DNA of 64,000 nucleotides from Brasenia schreberi (Eukaryota > Streptophyta > Magnoliopsida > Nymphaeales > Cabombaceae). The notes below the pieces were generated by a model. It ran no database searches. It saw only the letters and a list, made by a program, of their open reading frames with translations, and had not been told where the DNA came from. Position numbers and translations under genes: made by a program. Below are positions 28,221 to 41,667 of the stretch, piece by piece; within the stretch, counting starts at the first letter, position 1; each line of letters starts with the position of its first letter. The stretch lies in the NCBI GenBank assembly GCA_036023115.1, contig JAYKKT010000064.1:8068501-8132500 (forward strand), in the 5' to 3' direction.

Positions 28221-31200
28221 CTACAGAACACGGCCCACTGTTGATGATGCTCTAATAAGATGAATTTCTTGAGGAAGCAAGTGATACTGAATGCCAAGAT
28301 CCTCAAAGATCATTTTCAATGCAATTATGAGTTCAGTTCTGCGACTGTTTTTCTTGCCAATGTTCTGATGGTTCATTGTATGCAAGACGAATAAAGCCAT
28401 CTTCATCTTATTAAGGTTCTCGATCTCCTTTACCACCACACTGTGCTTTGGGTGCCAATGTCGTGGCTTGCTTTCCAGATACCTGCATCTCAATCAAAAA
28501 ATACACATACATAGGTCACTACAATTACTTCAAGGCATTAAAATTATTGGCTAGTTGATGCTAGCAACCAAATAGTTCAAATCTTTCAGACAGATTAGCT
28601 AGCCTTTTAATAAGAAATCAATTAGAAGGCTACCCAATTTACTGGTTGTCCATCTAACTCATTAACTCTTAAGAATGATAACTTATAAACTTTAATTTCA
28701 AAATATTTGTTGCCTCCATTTGCGTGTGTGTGTGTGAGAGAGTTTAAATTGCACTGACGTATGAAACAAATTGTTATTACGTTTACCAAGAAAATGCTTC
28801 TCCCCCTACTAATACAACTAATCAACCACCATCAGTTTCTAAAAGCATTTGAAAACCGAGTTAAATGTAAATTTGCAATAATTGTGGTGAACATATGTAA
28901 ATTTAGCTAAATTATATGAGCATTAAAATGAAAACATAGAGCAAGCATTGATATCATGTACATACATCTAAATCCTGGCTCTGAGATTGCCAATAGTTTC
29001 TAGAGGAGTAGAAACATCAATACTGAACTCAATGGAGTCACCCATATCTGGACTTTGATAAAAATTACTAATAGGCTTCGTAACGAGCACTGCATTTGGA
29101 TAATAAATCTTTTCATTGTCATATCTTAAGAAAATAGTTGTCAAAATATTCATCTCTTCCACGATCATCTGCAACAAGTACGGCAACTTGAGCCAGTTTG
29201 TAACTAGTAAGAAACTGCAAGGTTGCAGAGGAAGAAGATCTTGGTAAATGAAATGCTGATAATAATCGATAATATGTAAAACAACAAGTATCCACTAGAA
29301 TGTAAAGCAAGAATTGTTATCAAGGTCGTACATCATGCTTTAAGATCGCATAATGTTTCTAGGATAGAGTCACGATCTTAAGATCCTAACTTATATCTAA
29401 CCTTTTAGGAAAAGAGGATTATATTTAATATGAAACATTCTTTACTATATAATAAAATCATTTTATATGGTACAATATATAGACACACATGCACACATGC
29501 ATGCACTGGTGTGTGAACTAGTAGGGCTTTTAGTAAATAGTTTATTTTAGGTGGTACAACCCTTTGGATCATGATGGATGTGAACTAGATCATGATCCCT
29601 CTAAGCTGAACTGTAAACTAGTGATCCAGAACTTTTAGACTTCAAAAGATCGTAAGATCATAGTATTTTAAGATCTGAACTGGGATCTTGATTCTTGACA
29701 ACTATAGAAGCAACAGTAACTAATAATGAGCTCATCTGACCATCATCTATTTTCATTCAAATTTTACTGAATCCTAAACTTGAATGAGATTCTTACTTTC
29801 TCGGACTATGGAAATATGAAGGAAATTCATCAACCAACCCCAACCCTTCTGCCACACTAAGTGGGTCAGGCTAATATTCTGAATATAATTCAGAGTAGGT
29901 ATAGACTGAGGACTTTTGTACAAGTTTGGTTTAGAAACAAGATCCAATTAGATAACTGGCCGGATTTGGGTTTAAATCATAGCTTCCATTTTCATTCAGG
30001 TTCAACATTTTGAAAAAAACTAGGGTCTGATACCACTACAATTTGAACACTGGATCTATTGATTTAATAAAAGGATTGTTACTTGAAACCTGCTTCTGTA
30101 ATTGTTAGTACTTATAATCCGGTATAAGAAACTAGAAGTATGCTTCAACTAGCTTAGGTAGTTACCTGTATGTCATCGATGACACACCGATCACCAACAT
30201 CATATGGGTGCATTACAAACACAAAAACAATTGATTCAAATATGATCTTGCAGGTATTTCCAAACATGAACCCCAAGAGCAACAACTGGGAGGAGACGAA
30301 GAACAACACTTTAGTCGTTGCAAACCCCATGAAGAGCAAACACACCATGATAATAAGGATGAATGCAACGCAGTTCGCGAGTTTATGGAGTTGTTTCACT
30401 GTAGTTTTTGTGTCGTTCAAAGAATGTGCCAATGATTTCCGTTCAAGGTAAACTTTAACCTAAAGATCAAAGCAATCACATAGAACCATAGTTAAACACC
30501 ATCTTATATTATGCTTTCCAAGTAAGAAAAGAATTGTATGAACATTTAGTATCCTACCACCCAATTTCTAAAAGCAGACTTTTTAATCTTTCCAATCTCT
30601 GTTGCTCCTTCAAATTGAGGAAATATTCTGTGCACTTCCTGTTTACTCAAGAATCTCATAAGGTCTTCCACATATATGTATCTACAGTTTACGCATACCA
30701 ACAACAGTAATACAAATAGTTGACAAATTAAATAATTGAAGGAAAGCACATTCACGCACAGACACACACACACAAAGAGAGAGAGAGAGAGAGTTACTTG
30801 CTGTCAGGCTTAGCAACATTCCTCAAAATCCTGTAAGTAGCAGCTCTTGCCTCTTGTTCACTGTTGATCTACTCCCCACTCCTTTCATCTCCATTAGACA
30901 CAGACTCGTCAATGGCATTTGAGATCGTCGACAACCCCAAGCTCATAACCAAATTCACCAGCCTCGTCATCATCCAAGCAGAGACTTTGTCTTGGTTCAA
31001 CCTCTACAGCTTCCCCACATCAATTACATCAACATCCTTCCCTTTCTTCCCTTGCCCTGACCCCATATTCAACTTTCCGGCCGTAACACCCCCGGAGGTG
31101 GGCGCGACACCTTCATGCGATTCGATCACCGGCCGCCCCGAAAGCCTCTTTAGCACATACTGATTAAACACCGATTCCTAAATTCTATCAAAGTAAGTGC

Positions 31201-31973
31201 TGACATGAAACGATGAAGCTAACACCTTCACCAACAACATCTTCACCATCCACATGAAAGCTCCTATCAAGAACACAAAGAGTGCCCGCGAAACATAAGA
31301 AAGCAATAGCTGGTTTCTCAGTGTTCGATCAATCCTACCATTGTGATCAAAGAGGAGGGTCCATGAGAGGAGTGCGAAGCCGACCCACAAGCAGAACTAC
31401 ACACTCTTTCTCATGCCATTGACAAAATATAAAACTTTAGTCCTAAGCATAAAGTTTCTTTCGATCAAGTATACAAGAAGGCTGACGAACCAGCTCGAAA
31501 TGAGCTGGTCAGAAAAGATAACAAGCACCATTAAGCACCATTTCCATAATTCCAAACCCCAGAGAGAGCGTTTCTCCAATGAGGGCAGCGTCAGGCTGCA
31601 GATGAGGCATCTTGCTATCAAAACAAACACTATCCATTCAACGACGAGACGAAGGCTCGGTCTTTGGCTCTTCTTCTGATCTACCACCTCCGGTTTGTAT
31701 GAGTCATCTTCCTCCTCTTCAGCATTGCTAGTTTTGGTGGTGTCTCGCGGTGTCTCTCTCGCCGTCGTCAGCGAGCTCTACTTGTCCACCGGATGGTTTG
31801 CCTCTGCAAAGCGAGACTGCGTCCTTGAAAATGTTCGAACTCGAGGGAGTTCGATTGCTAGTGATAGTGGTGGTGGTGTATCAGAGGACGAACCACTAAA
31901 GGCGTCTCCTTCGGTTTTCTTTTGCCGTTGAGGGATGTTTTTCGCATTCTTCTCCAGTTTCTGCAGTCTTCAT
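28221..31973 (-). pseudogene. MSL10-like mechanosensitive ion channel, six in-frame TAG stops
   Basis: Plasma-membrane MscS-like channel of the plant MSL4-10 group, which opens under membrane tension. Five exons are seen on the minus strand: about 31973-30798, 30681-30558, 30459-30166, 29168-28966 and 28482-28221. All splice borders are GT/AG and all phases are consistent. Exon 1 holds four membrane spans (EWIVFVLIARCLICSL, ERNFMLRTKVLYFVNGMRKSV, GAFMWMVKMLLVKVLASSF, STYFDRI). Exon 3 carries the pore-lining MscS region (SSQLLLLGFMFGNTC, FVMHPYDVGDRCVI). Exons 4-5 give the cytosolic domain (VEEMNILTTIFLRYDNEKIYYPNAVL, HSVVVKEIENLNKMKMAL). Internal TAG codons lie at 31780-31778, 31399-31397, 31180-31178, 31006-31004, 30871-30869 and 28970-28968. 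The likely ATG at 31973 needs one frame change near 31900. No other indel is seen in over 2 kb of coding sequence. Confidence 0.9.
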
Positions 31974-33555
<1,582 letters not shown>

Positions 33556-33674
33556 CATTCCTCATGTTAGATTATTCTCGATAATATGAATTATTCATAT
33601 CTTTGGTGGAAAGATCCATATTTAAAAAGAAAAAAAGTAGTTTTTTTCAAAAATATAAAATATAAACTAAATTT

Positions 33675-34570
33675 TATCAAGGATCAACTTTATGTCCATA
33701 CTTATTTATAATGGTGATTGATGATTTAACAACACATATTCAAGATGAAGTACCTTGGTGTATGTTATTTGCGTATGATATTGTGTTAGTGGAGGAGTCT
33801 AAGGAAAAAGTTAATAGAAAATTGGAACTATGGAGAGAAACATTAGAAAGCAAAGGCCTCTGACTTAGTGGAACAAATGCAAAATATACAGAATGTAAGT
33901 TTGATCATTTAGTTACTTCAGAGGACATAGAAATTAAAATTGACACACATTGCATCCCTCAAAAGAAAAGTTTTAAATACCTAGGGTCAATTTTTTAGAG
34001 TGATGGAAGAATTGATGGAGACGTTATGCATAGAATAAATGTTGGTTGGTTAAAATAGAGAGGAACATCAGGTATTCTTTGTGATAATAAGATGCCATTA
34101 AAGTTAAAAGATAAATATTATAGAGCAACAATTAGACCTGTTATGTTTTATGGTTGTGAGTGTTGGGCAATTAATCATCAACATGTACAAAAGATGTCTC
34201 TGACAGAAATGAAGATGTTGAGATGGATGAGTGGTGATACAAGAAAAGACCGTATACATAATGAGGTTATTAGAAACAAATTAGGAGTGACACCAATAGA
34301 GGATAAAATGAGAGAATGTCATTTAAGATGGTTTGGAGATATATATAGAAAGAAGATCAAAAGAACATGTAAGAAGGTCTAAAAAACTAAATTTGAAAAG
34401 TATTAAAAGAGATAGAGGACAACCACTAAAGTGTTGGAAAGAAACAATAAAGAATGATCTAGCTTATTGTAAGTTAATTGTTAACATGACACATGATAGG
34501 GCTCTGTGGAAACAAAGAATCCATGTAGCCGACCCCGTCTAGTATGGGAAAAGGCTTAGTTGTTGTTGTA
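33675..34570 (+). mobile_element. RTE-clade LINE copy E, 5'-truncated
   Basis: About 0.9 kb. Homology starts inside the RT domain ('atcaaggatcaacttta', the QGSTL motif) and runs to CCCGTCTAGTATGGGAAAAG and the TTG tail. The RT active site reads FAYD. The C-terminal block (MFYGCECW, EMKMLRWMSGDTRKDRIHNEV) remains open at 34092-34382 and 34333-34542 with one frame change between. No clear target duplication. Confidence 0.9.
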
Positions 34571-34902
34571 TACTTTTTTCTTTTTTAATATAGATAAGGG
34601 ATCCAAATAGTGAAGAAAACTTTAGAACCTCTCATTCTCTCTGTCTCTTTATATATATAATAAACTTCGAGTTGTTAGATACCTTCTCATGTCAAACTCT
34701 AATAAACGATATGTATCGTTAGTGCGATCACATGAACAACATGGATTGAGTCATCTGTCAACATTGAAACAAGAATTGATATTAATGCACATGATATCAT
34801 ACATGATGAGTATCTTGATCATCACCATATGATTGACTGTACGAATGATAATGATTATCAAGCAATATGTGGTTACAGGACTTGTCTAGCAACTCTCATT
34901 CT

Positions 34903-34905
34903 CTC

Positions 34906-34946
<41 letters not shown>

Positions 34947-34964
34947 ATATATATATATATATAT
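34903..34964. repeat. (ATCT)n(TA)n microsatellite
   Basis: Tetranucleotide ATCT run passing into TA. Confidence 0.95.
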
Positions 34965-35339
34965 GTACATGTCTTTTTGTAGTTAAGTTCATCTCAGCCT
35001 CCGAGTTATGTGGGTGAGGCAAAATGGTTTCTTTGATGATATAGGCTCATATTTCCAAGCTCAACTCCTTATATATATAGAGAAAGAGAATGGTTATGCT
35101 ACCACTCTTAGATGTTAGCAAATCTAAATAAATCTCAATTATTCTTCTTTGGGGATTAAAATTTAAAAAGTAATTTTGTTCATTGGTTGGATCACTTCCA
35201 CATGAAAACAAGTTAACTGACTATCGGAACAAGTTGAGTAATGCCATGCATGTTCATTATCGCATTTGTAATACAATGGTCATTTGTTCGATTCTAATAG
35301 CTGGCCTTTTTCTTCTTCTTTATTTACGAGGCAAAATAG

Positions 35340-35640
35340 AAGCCCTAAAACCAGTTCAGGTTATGGTTCTTAAAACATCAGTTCCGAGGCAGTTTCGGTT
35401 TAAGTCCTGCATTATTTGGAACCAGCAAAAAAAATAAAATTTTAAAGAAAACATTAGGAAAAGTGTTGAAACCACCAGTTCTAATTTTGAACCGGTTTTG
35501 GTTTCATAAAAGGTGAAACCGGAACCAATGCAAGTGGACCTTGGTTTTAGGTTCAGTTTCAGAGGTTCTGGTTCTGGTTCTAAGCCAGTTCTTGGCCCTG
35601 TTCGGTTATTGGCGGTCGACGACCATCTCTAATCGAAACT
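35340..35640. repeat. GGTTC/GAACC-rich dispersed repeat patch
   Basis: Dense in the words GGTTC, CCGGTT, GAACC and TTCGG without an open frame. Similar patches occur at 44262-44560, 51290-51470 and 55060-55340, often edged by 'gaccatgtcc/gacatgacc'-like phrases. I take them as degenerate members of one transposon or repeat family, class unknown. Confidence 0.55.
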
Positions 35641-35797
35641 TTCAAACTAATTCATCCCAATTTTAATCAACATCAAATCTAAGCAGACAATGCTTTAGAG
35701 GGAGAAGTTTGGAAGTTACGAGCTCCCTCACTACACTCAGGATTTCAAGTTACTGCATAATGGGCTCTCTATACGTACAAGAATACATGAACCTTTA

Positions 35798-35805
35798 GTT
35801 ATCAT
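35798..35805. repeat. Left 8-bp target duplication of the gene-capturing element
   Basis: GTTATCAT, repeated at 37043-37050. Confidence 0.75.
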
Positions 35806-36113
35806 CTAAGTTGCATAGATACGGGTACGGTACCGATAATTGGTACGGGGTATACAATTTTTAAAAAAACTAAGGTACGGGTACACCACTATTAAAAACA
35901 TAATAAAAAATAAATTTACATAAATAGATATATACACACAATTATATAGAGCATTCTATATTTTAAAGATCACTCTAGTGTTTGAGAATATTGAATAATT
36001 CTATTCTAACTATGAGAATGTCATTTATATTCTTGTTCAAAGTAAGAACAATTAAACAGCAAAGCAAACCCATACCATAGCAGGTGCTTCTATTTAGAGG
36101 TTGCTTCTCCAAT

Positions 36114-36256
36114 ACCTCAGTTCCTACAATGCCCATAGCTAGGCCAATATTTGATTCATGCAAAGTAGGTGCATCATTAGTTCCATCTCCAGTCACTGCA
36201 ACAATAACTCTATGTACATTTCTAAGTTCTGTGACAAGCTTATCCTCCAAAGGTAT
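36114..36256 (-). pseudogene. Captured fragment of an autoinhibited Ca2+-ATPase (P2B type)
   Basis: About 47 residues matching the cytosolic hinge of plant ACA calcium pumps: LVTELRN, then [19 protein letters not shown] and [12 protein letters not shown]. The GDGTNDAP sequence is the P-type ATPase motif that ends the phosphorylation domain and coordinates magnesium. Homology stops after GTEV at a GAG|GTATTG, which could be an exon donor site. That would imply capture from genomic DNA. The downstream open frame (to 35975) is not ATPase-like. It lies in the same orientation as, and next to, the SLAC1 piece, inside the element 35806-37042. It cannot be functional alone. Confidence 0.82.
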
Positions 36257-36291
36257 AATGATTTCACATACACTTAATAACCCCCCACATC

Positions 36292-36946
36292 TAAGAAATT
36301 GATCCGAACAACCAAGGAGGCATAATGGAAGATGGCGAGGAAGTAATAGATCCTAGAGAAGCCATCAAACTCTTCGTAGATAGCCTCCCAAGCAATGCTT
36401 GTTGTGCATGGCATGGCGATGAACATGGAGTAGGCAGGGTGGAGCTCCTTTGGCAGCGCCTGGCCCGTAGGGAGCCTCTGGTACAATGTCATGAGCACCA
36501 CCAGGTAGTGCGCGATTCCCACAGACCAGAAGAACTTCCTGGTCTCCTTCCATCCAACCTTCACAGCCAGCACCGCTCCCACGAAGTTCCCGATCACTGA
36601 CAAGTGCGACGAGGGTTGACCACCTTGCAGAGTCTCCTCTTCCCGCCAGACAACCACTGGCCGTAGATCTTGAGCTCAAGGGCCATAATGGGTGCCATGA
36701 ACGCACACCAGAGGCCCGAGGGGATGCGAGAGAAGAGAGCGGGAGGTGCACCGATGGTGAGGAACATGCAGATAATCCAGGGGGCAAAGAAGAAATTGAT
36801 ACAGACCGGGTGGTCGAACACCCTGCGGACAACCTCGAAGAAGAAGACGCACTTGAGTGCGTAGATGGAGATGAGGAGGAGGAGGGAGAGGGCGGCGAGG
36901 AACCAGAGAGTGAGGTTGATGAAAGGGGCGGCTTGGAGGAAAGTGG
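36292..36946 (-). pseudogene. Captured fragment of a SLAC1-homologue (SLAH) anion channel
   Basis: About 218 residues of a plasma-membrane slow anion channel of the SLAC1/SLAH family: QAAPFINLTLWFL, then INFFFAPWI, MALELKIYGQWLSGGKRRL, SHLSVIGNFVGAVL, TLYQRLPTGQALPKELHPAY and VVRINF. These are the last five or so membrane helices. The long N-terminal part and the C-terminus are missing. One base is missing near 36613 (expected NP-SHLSVIGN), splitting the frame into 36594-37040 and 36274-36657. High GC and good conservation contrast with the AT-rich surroundings, as expected of recently captured coding DNA. It joins the Ca2+-ATPase fragment at about 36290. Confidence 0.9.
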
Positions 36947-37042
36947 TATGAGTATGTACCAGACGTACCCATATACGTACCCGTACTTGGCACGTACTGG
37001 ATATGGGTACGAGGCGCAAAAGGGCGTACCCGTGCAACATAG

Positions 37043-37050
37043 GTTATCAT
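37043..37050. repeat. Right 8-bp target duplication of the gene-capturing element
   Basis: GTTATCAT, partner of 35798-35805. Confidence 0.75.
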
Positions 37051-37317
37051 GGATCCATATCGCCCACGATGTTCACGGGAAACTGGAACTATTCAACATT
37101 GCTTTCTACAGAATCGCTGGCCACTTTGAAGGAGGTTTCTCTGCGAATGCAACTACTGCAGCAAACAATGGCGGATCTGTATGGAGAGGTGGAGCGGCAG
37201 CCACCCTTCCTGAAAATTTGAAGTTTTAAAGTAAAACCTAAATATGATTGAAATTCATGCTTCCCTCGCTCTAACACGATGAAACTTGTAAGCTATCCGT
37301 CCAACACTATTTTCTAG

Positions 37318-37524
37318 ATCCGCCATTGGCAGCAAACATCAAATGACTTTAGAGACTGGTGGAGTTTGGCAGTGAGAATCATAAAGCAACCTTGTATGGT
37401 TGGCAGGATATATTATTGTATTTGGTCCGCACGTAACGATCTCATCTTTCGAAGTGTGAGAAAAGATCCAAGTGAAACAGGTCGATTGGTTATGAACCTT
37501 GCCGATGAATACAAATGCTACTGA
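37318..37524 (+). pseudogene. Possible LINE (L1-type) C-terminal remnant
   Basis: A 68-codon open stretch ending in TGA contains DWWSLAV, then GRIYYCIWSARNDLIFR and a basic/acidic tail. The IYYxIWxxRNxxIF pattern resembles the region after the zf-RVT domain near the end of plant L1-type LINE ORF2 proteins and their host-gene look-alikes. No other part of such an element is seen nearby, so this is a tentative call. Confidence 0.4.
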
Positions 37525-38431
37525 TTTCTCTTCTTAACTAGATATTGAAGTACAGTGTAAATATATAAACTTTATATATAGATATATAGATATTTTTATG
37601 TATATAAGGATATAAAACTCATATATATATAAACTTATAAAGATTTGTATCTCCATGTGTATATATAGAGAGAGAGAAATTAATATATGTGCACAACTCA
37701 TCTATGTGTGAAATCACTTAAAAATCTTCATCATTTGACCACGATAATCAACACTAGAAATTTGAAGTTACAAGTACAGTTATACTTTTAGTACTTCGCA
37801 TTAAATACCTATTATATTAAATACTTTTTAAATTCAACACTCCACCATGAACTCAGGACATTTACAATCGAACCAATTCGGTTATAAAGGTTTCATAAAC
37901 ACCTCTAGTTAGACCTGAAGCAATTGCTAATTTGTGGATTTGCAAGCTGGGGTTAGGCGGAACCCTAGCTGAAACATGCACCCCAAGGTGCCAAACTTGT
38001 AACATCCAAGACAAGGTTTCTTGCTAATTGACTCCCAAGCCAAGAGAGGTGCTCCTTGTGGATGCTTGAATTCCACATAGAGGAGTTTCTATAGAATTGA
38101 TGTGGCCCCATTACCAAAATGTTATCCCACAAAATAAGCACACATTTAGGCTATGCATTTTTGGCTTGATAGGCAAGGTTAGAATACACATCCATGAATA
38201 ATTTTTTTTTCATTTTTCATAATAATTCTTGGTTTGAAACAGGTTCTTACAAAACTCACAACTGTGTATCGAACTCCCGACGTCTTGTCAGAGGTCGACC
38301 TAATGCATGTTCTGTGCCTCTTTTGAGCGACAGCCATGGAAAATTGCAGGGATGTTAACATGATGCTAATGGATCATATCCAATCCAACTGGTAAATCAG
38401 ACTATGGAGGTACTTGCTTAATTGGGTTCAA
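37525..38431. other. AT-rich intergenic DNA
   Basis: No gene recognised. The stretch includes short TATA/GA simple-sequence tracts (about 37560-37680). Confidence 0.45.
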
Positions 38432-38520
38432 AGTACCTTAGCTCAGTTGGTAGAGCGGAGGACTGTAGTGGGTTCAGCTCAGTTATCCTTAGGTCGCTGG
38501 TTCGAATCCGGCAGGTCGGC
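38432..38520 (+). tRNA. tRNA-Tyr(GUA)-like gene with intron, acceptor stem damaged
   Basis: The D-arm and A-box (TAGCTCAGTTGGTAGAGC), anticodon region GGACTGTAG, continuation ATCCTTAGGTCGC, T-arm GGTTCGAATCC and 3' acceptor AGGTCGG all match plant tRNA-Tyr. A 16-base intron (38469-38484) follows the GTA anticodon by one base, as usual for this tRNA. The 5' acceptor strand is AGTACCT where CCGACCT is expected, so three of seven acceptor pairs fail. The discriminator is C, not A. The internal promoter boxes are intact, but mature tRNA is unlikely to form. Probably a pseudogene. Confidence 0.8.
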
Positions 38521-39454
38521 GTAGTCCATTAATGGGGTGGGCAGTCCCTTAAAGAAGCATATATTGGCTGTTGAGTGAACGCATTCATAAGGATCCCTGG
38601 ATTCTTAGTGACTTCTTTTCAAAGTTCCTTCTGATCAAATCCTTAATCCTCAACTGTTTATGGTACACAATCATTCAATCTTTCTAGTGATGCAGACCTA
38701 ACCAAAGTTTTATCGATGTGGGTGAGATAATTTTTGTTATAATATCTGATATGATAATCAATCACCTAGTTGAAAGCATTCAAAATGTTTATTTTTAATC
38801 GTTCATATTTGCAAATGAAAGCTTGGGATCATAGTTTGTCACTCACTTTTTCAGATTTTTGGTGGGGCAGCAATCCCAACTCAGCTCAATGTAGATCTGT
38901 CAATGTTCAAAGTCATGTATATTTGCTGCCTCAACAACCGCATCATTGTTAAATATTAAATTAAATATTTAATATTATTAAACTTAAGATAGAATAATTA
39001 GTAATGGTAAAGAATATTAATACATTAATATTTAAATTAAATACTAACTAATATTTAAGCGTAATACTAAATATATACTTACTTGGAAAGTGACATGGCA
39101 ATTGGTGTGCTATATCACATTAGCCTTTACAACTTAGGCATTTGTCACTAATTTGATAAACAATGAAAATGAAGGGTAGCTCATACATGTTCTCAAACAA
39201 GAGGTTGTGAAGTTTTCTCAAAATCTTAAACATGTTTCTAAGAGCAGGCTCTTTCTAATATTCAAATTTTTATCCAATATAAAGTAAGTATTTTCACCGA
39301 TGAAACTGTGCCATAGATGCAAAAAGACGCTCATTCTGGGTGCAGCTGTGCCAGGACATGACCCGCACACCGTAGTACGTATGGCTCATTATCTTATATT
39401 TTCACAAAATAAATGTTATCCTTGATTAGGGACGTGTTCATGGATTTACGTACG

Positions 39455-39491
<37 letters not shown>

Positions 39492-41660
39492 GCACACCTA
39501 TTCATATGATTGAAATCATTTAAAAGATCTACATCATTCTATGTGTATGATCAATGATGAAAATTTAAATTTAAAAATATTTAATGTATATGAGTATTTA
39601 ATATAAAGTACAAAAAATATAACAATACTTTTTATTTTTTAAATTTGAATCTTCACTATATGCATGAATGAGTATGCGCATATACTCAATTTCTCTCTCT
39701 CTCTCAATATATATATAGAGAGAGAGGAGCACCAACATGATCTTGTCAGCGTGTATTTTGTATATCCACTACCAAAGTACCATATTCACAACAACCGACA
39801 ATTTCTTAATACAATTCGGAATTTCGTGGATCCAAAGTTTGGTCATGATACATTCCCACTATTATATATACATATATATTGTATACCTTGATATATTACT
39901 TGGGTTGGGTCTTCCAGTTCAACCCGGAAAAACCAACATAACATCTGTTCTCTTTTTAAAAAACTCGGACCTTAATGAACGGGCTTGCACGGCACGGGTC
40001 GTGTTGGGGTCGAATACGACAAGCTGGTTCAATAATGATGGGTAAGTTCACGAAAATCGAACCATCGTTTTCTTGCCTCTGCTGGTGTTGTAATGTTCCT
40101 TCAGCTTACGTTCATATTCGCATCTGAGATATGGTTTTCAGATTTATTGTGATTCAGTTCATATAAACAAATATATGTGCATTATTTGGAAGGAGGGTTT
40201 GGACACCAGGTGGTAGTGCAGTTCCAGTTTCTATATAAAAAAATATATGTTCATATAAACAAATACAAGCTTATATGAGTCTAACGGAGTCATACATATA
40301 GTGTTCAAGTTCAGGATGTATAGCTTAACAATCCACCACAGGTTCGGGTCATTTAGATCAGAAGCCAAACCAGAACGAGCTCACCATAAGTTGAACTGAG
40401 TTGAATCGATAGCAGCTCGGTTTAGTTAAGCGCCCTGATTTAAATGTACCATAATAATATTGATTATTTTACTTATTGGATTCTAGATGAGAATAGATGC
40501 TGAAACAGAAGAGCAAGGCCTTCTTGTGTTGGCCCAATTTAGACTTGAATGTGAGTAAGTCGGATTATTAATGTAATCCTATGTCATTTAAACTTATGAA
40601 TTGGATTAACTTGGTTTTGATTTAGTACGATACAAGATCCAAAAACAGTATATCCGCGAAGTAATTTTCAAGTCAACAAGGTAAAACAGAAAAATATCTC
40701 TTGTACTCAATTATTTATAGTGTACTGATAAACTTTTATTTTGAATACTTAATGAAAATCATCAATTTCGACATAAGCTCTGTTTAACAATATTCTTCGC
40801 AAAAAAAAGAGCATGATCGTGATTACAACCCCATTTATCCAACCTCACTTAGTGCGCGACAAGGCTACTTTTGGTTTTGGAGCTTCTTATCGGGAATCTG
40901 GTTTTAGAAGCTTCAGAACAATAGGCAAAAGAAATTGTTGTGAACCTTCTACCATGAATTGTCTCATGGTTGTGTAACTAGGCCCCCGCGTAGGAATCAT
41001 CTAAACAATTTTGTACTGAATCTTGAGCCTTCGTATATTACAAAGAGCACCAATTTTTTTAGTACTTAGTAAGAGTTTTGTATTTTGAGTTGTAAACATT
41101 TTAGCAAGTTATGCACCTTTATGCTATCAATAAATACTATCTTATTTCAAGTTCTCTATTGCCTCCAAACTTTATTTATGTTTTTTTTATTAAGCTTTCG
41201 CTGAACCTCTACAACCTTGGTGAAGACTTACCTAACCTTGCCATATTTCAACCCGGATGTTTTTGGGATGCCCTATATTACATCTCATAGCTAACTGTGT
41301 TATGAATGTTGGGCTTGACCTGAACCCAGCCCATACGGAACCAATTATGCCCATGATTTGGTAATGGAAGAAGAAAATCACTAGTTATTTGGTGCCCCAA
41401 ATGATCTATGATCAGCTACCCAAGCTTTAATTTCTATCAAACCAGATCTCGAGTTCTCATTACTGTCTAGATCATTTTAACAACACTAATTTAAATTGCT
41501 AATTAATATCCTTTCAAATGTGTTACGCCATGTTTGATGAAAAATATATCCAAATTATCTTCTAGTTTCACACGCACACACACACACATGCTCATGCACA
41601 CACACATACATGTTCACATGCGCTTGTACGTGTGTCTGTATCAAGAAAAATGTGAAGACT
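38521..41660. other. AT-rich intergenic DNA
   Basis: No gene that I can support over about 3.1 kb. Bases 38940-39070 are extremely AT-rich with repeated 'aatattaa' words, similar in composition to 47350-47650. A TA run is at 39461-39490. A phrase at 40340-40435 ('catttagatcag...aaccagaac...agcagctcggtt') echoes one near 590-655, so both are probably old copies of the same repeat. Confidence 0.45.
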
Positions 41661-41667
41661 AATGCAC

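Larger units (their letters stand above)
35806..37042. mobile_element. Pack-type non-autonomous DNA transposon carrying two host gene pieces
   Basis: An element of 1237 bp. Its left end reads CTAAGTTGCATAGATACGGG and its right end, reversed, reads CTATGTTGCACGGGTACG. The ends share CTA-GTTGCA then CGGGTACG, with about six extra bases on the left. Both subterminal regions are full of GGTACGGGTA-type words. An exact 8-bp repeat GTTATCAT flanks it. Inside, on the minus strand, are a SLAC1-homologue fragment and then a calcium-ATPase fragment. No transposase is present. The 8-bp duplication points to a hAT-like mobiliser, but the end sequence is not a textbook hAT terminus, so the superfamily is open. 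Confidence 0.75.

Noticed and set aside
29830..29885. Possible LINE tail scrap ('acccttctgccacactaagtggg')
   Set aside because: Resemblance to the reversed LINE terminus is too short and diverged to call.
35975..36250. A small ATPase-related gene
   Set aside because: Only about 47 residues match; the remainder of the frame is non-homologous, probably intron read-through or element sequence.
36274..37040. A functional SLAC1-type channel gene
   Set aside because: It lacks the N-terminal half and the C-terminus, has a frameshift and lies inside a transposon-like unit.
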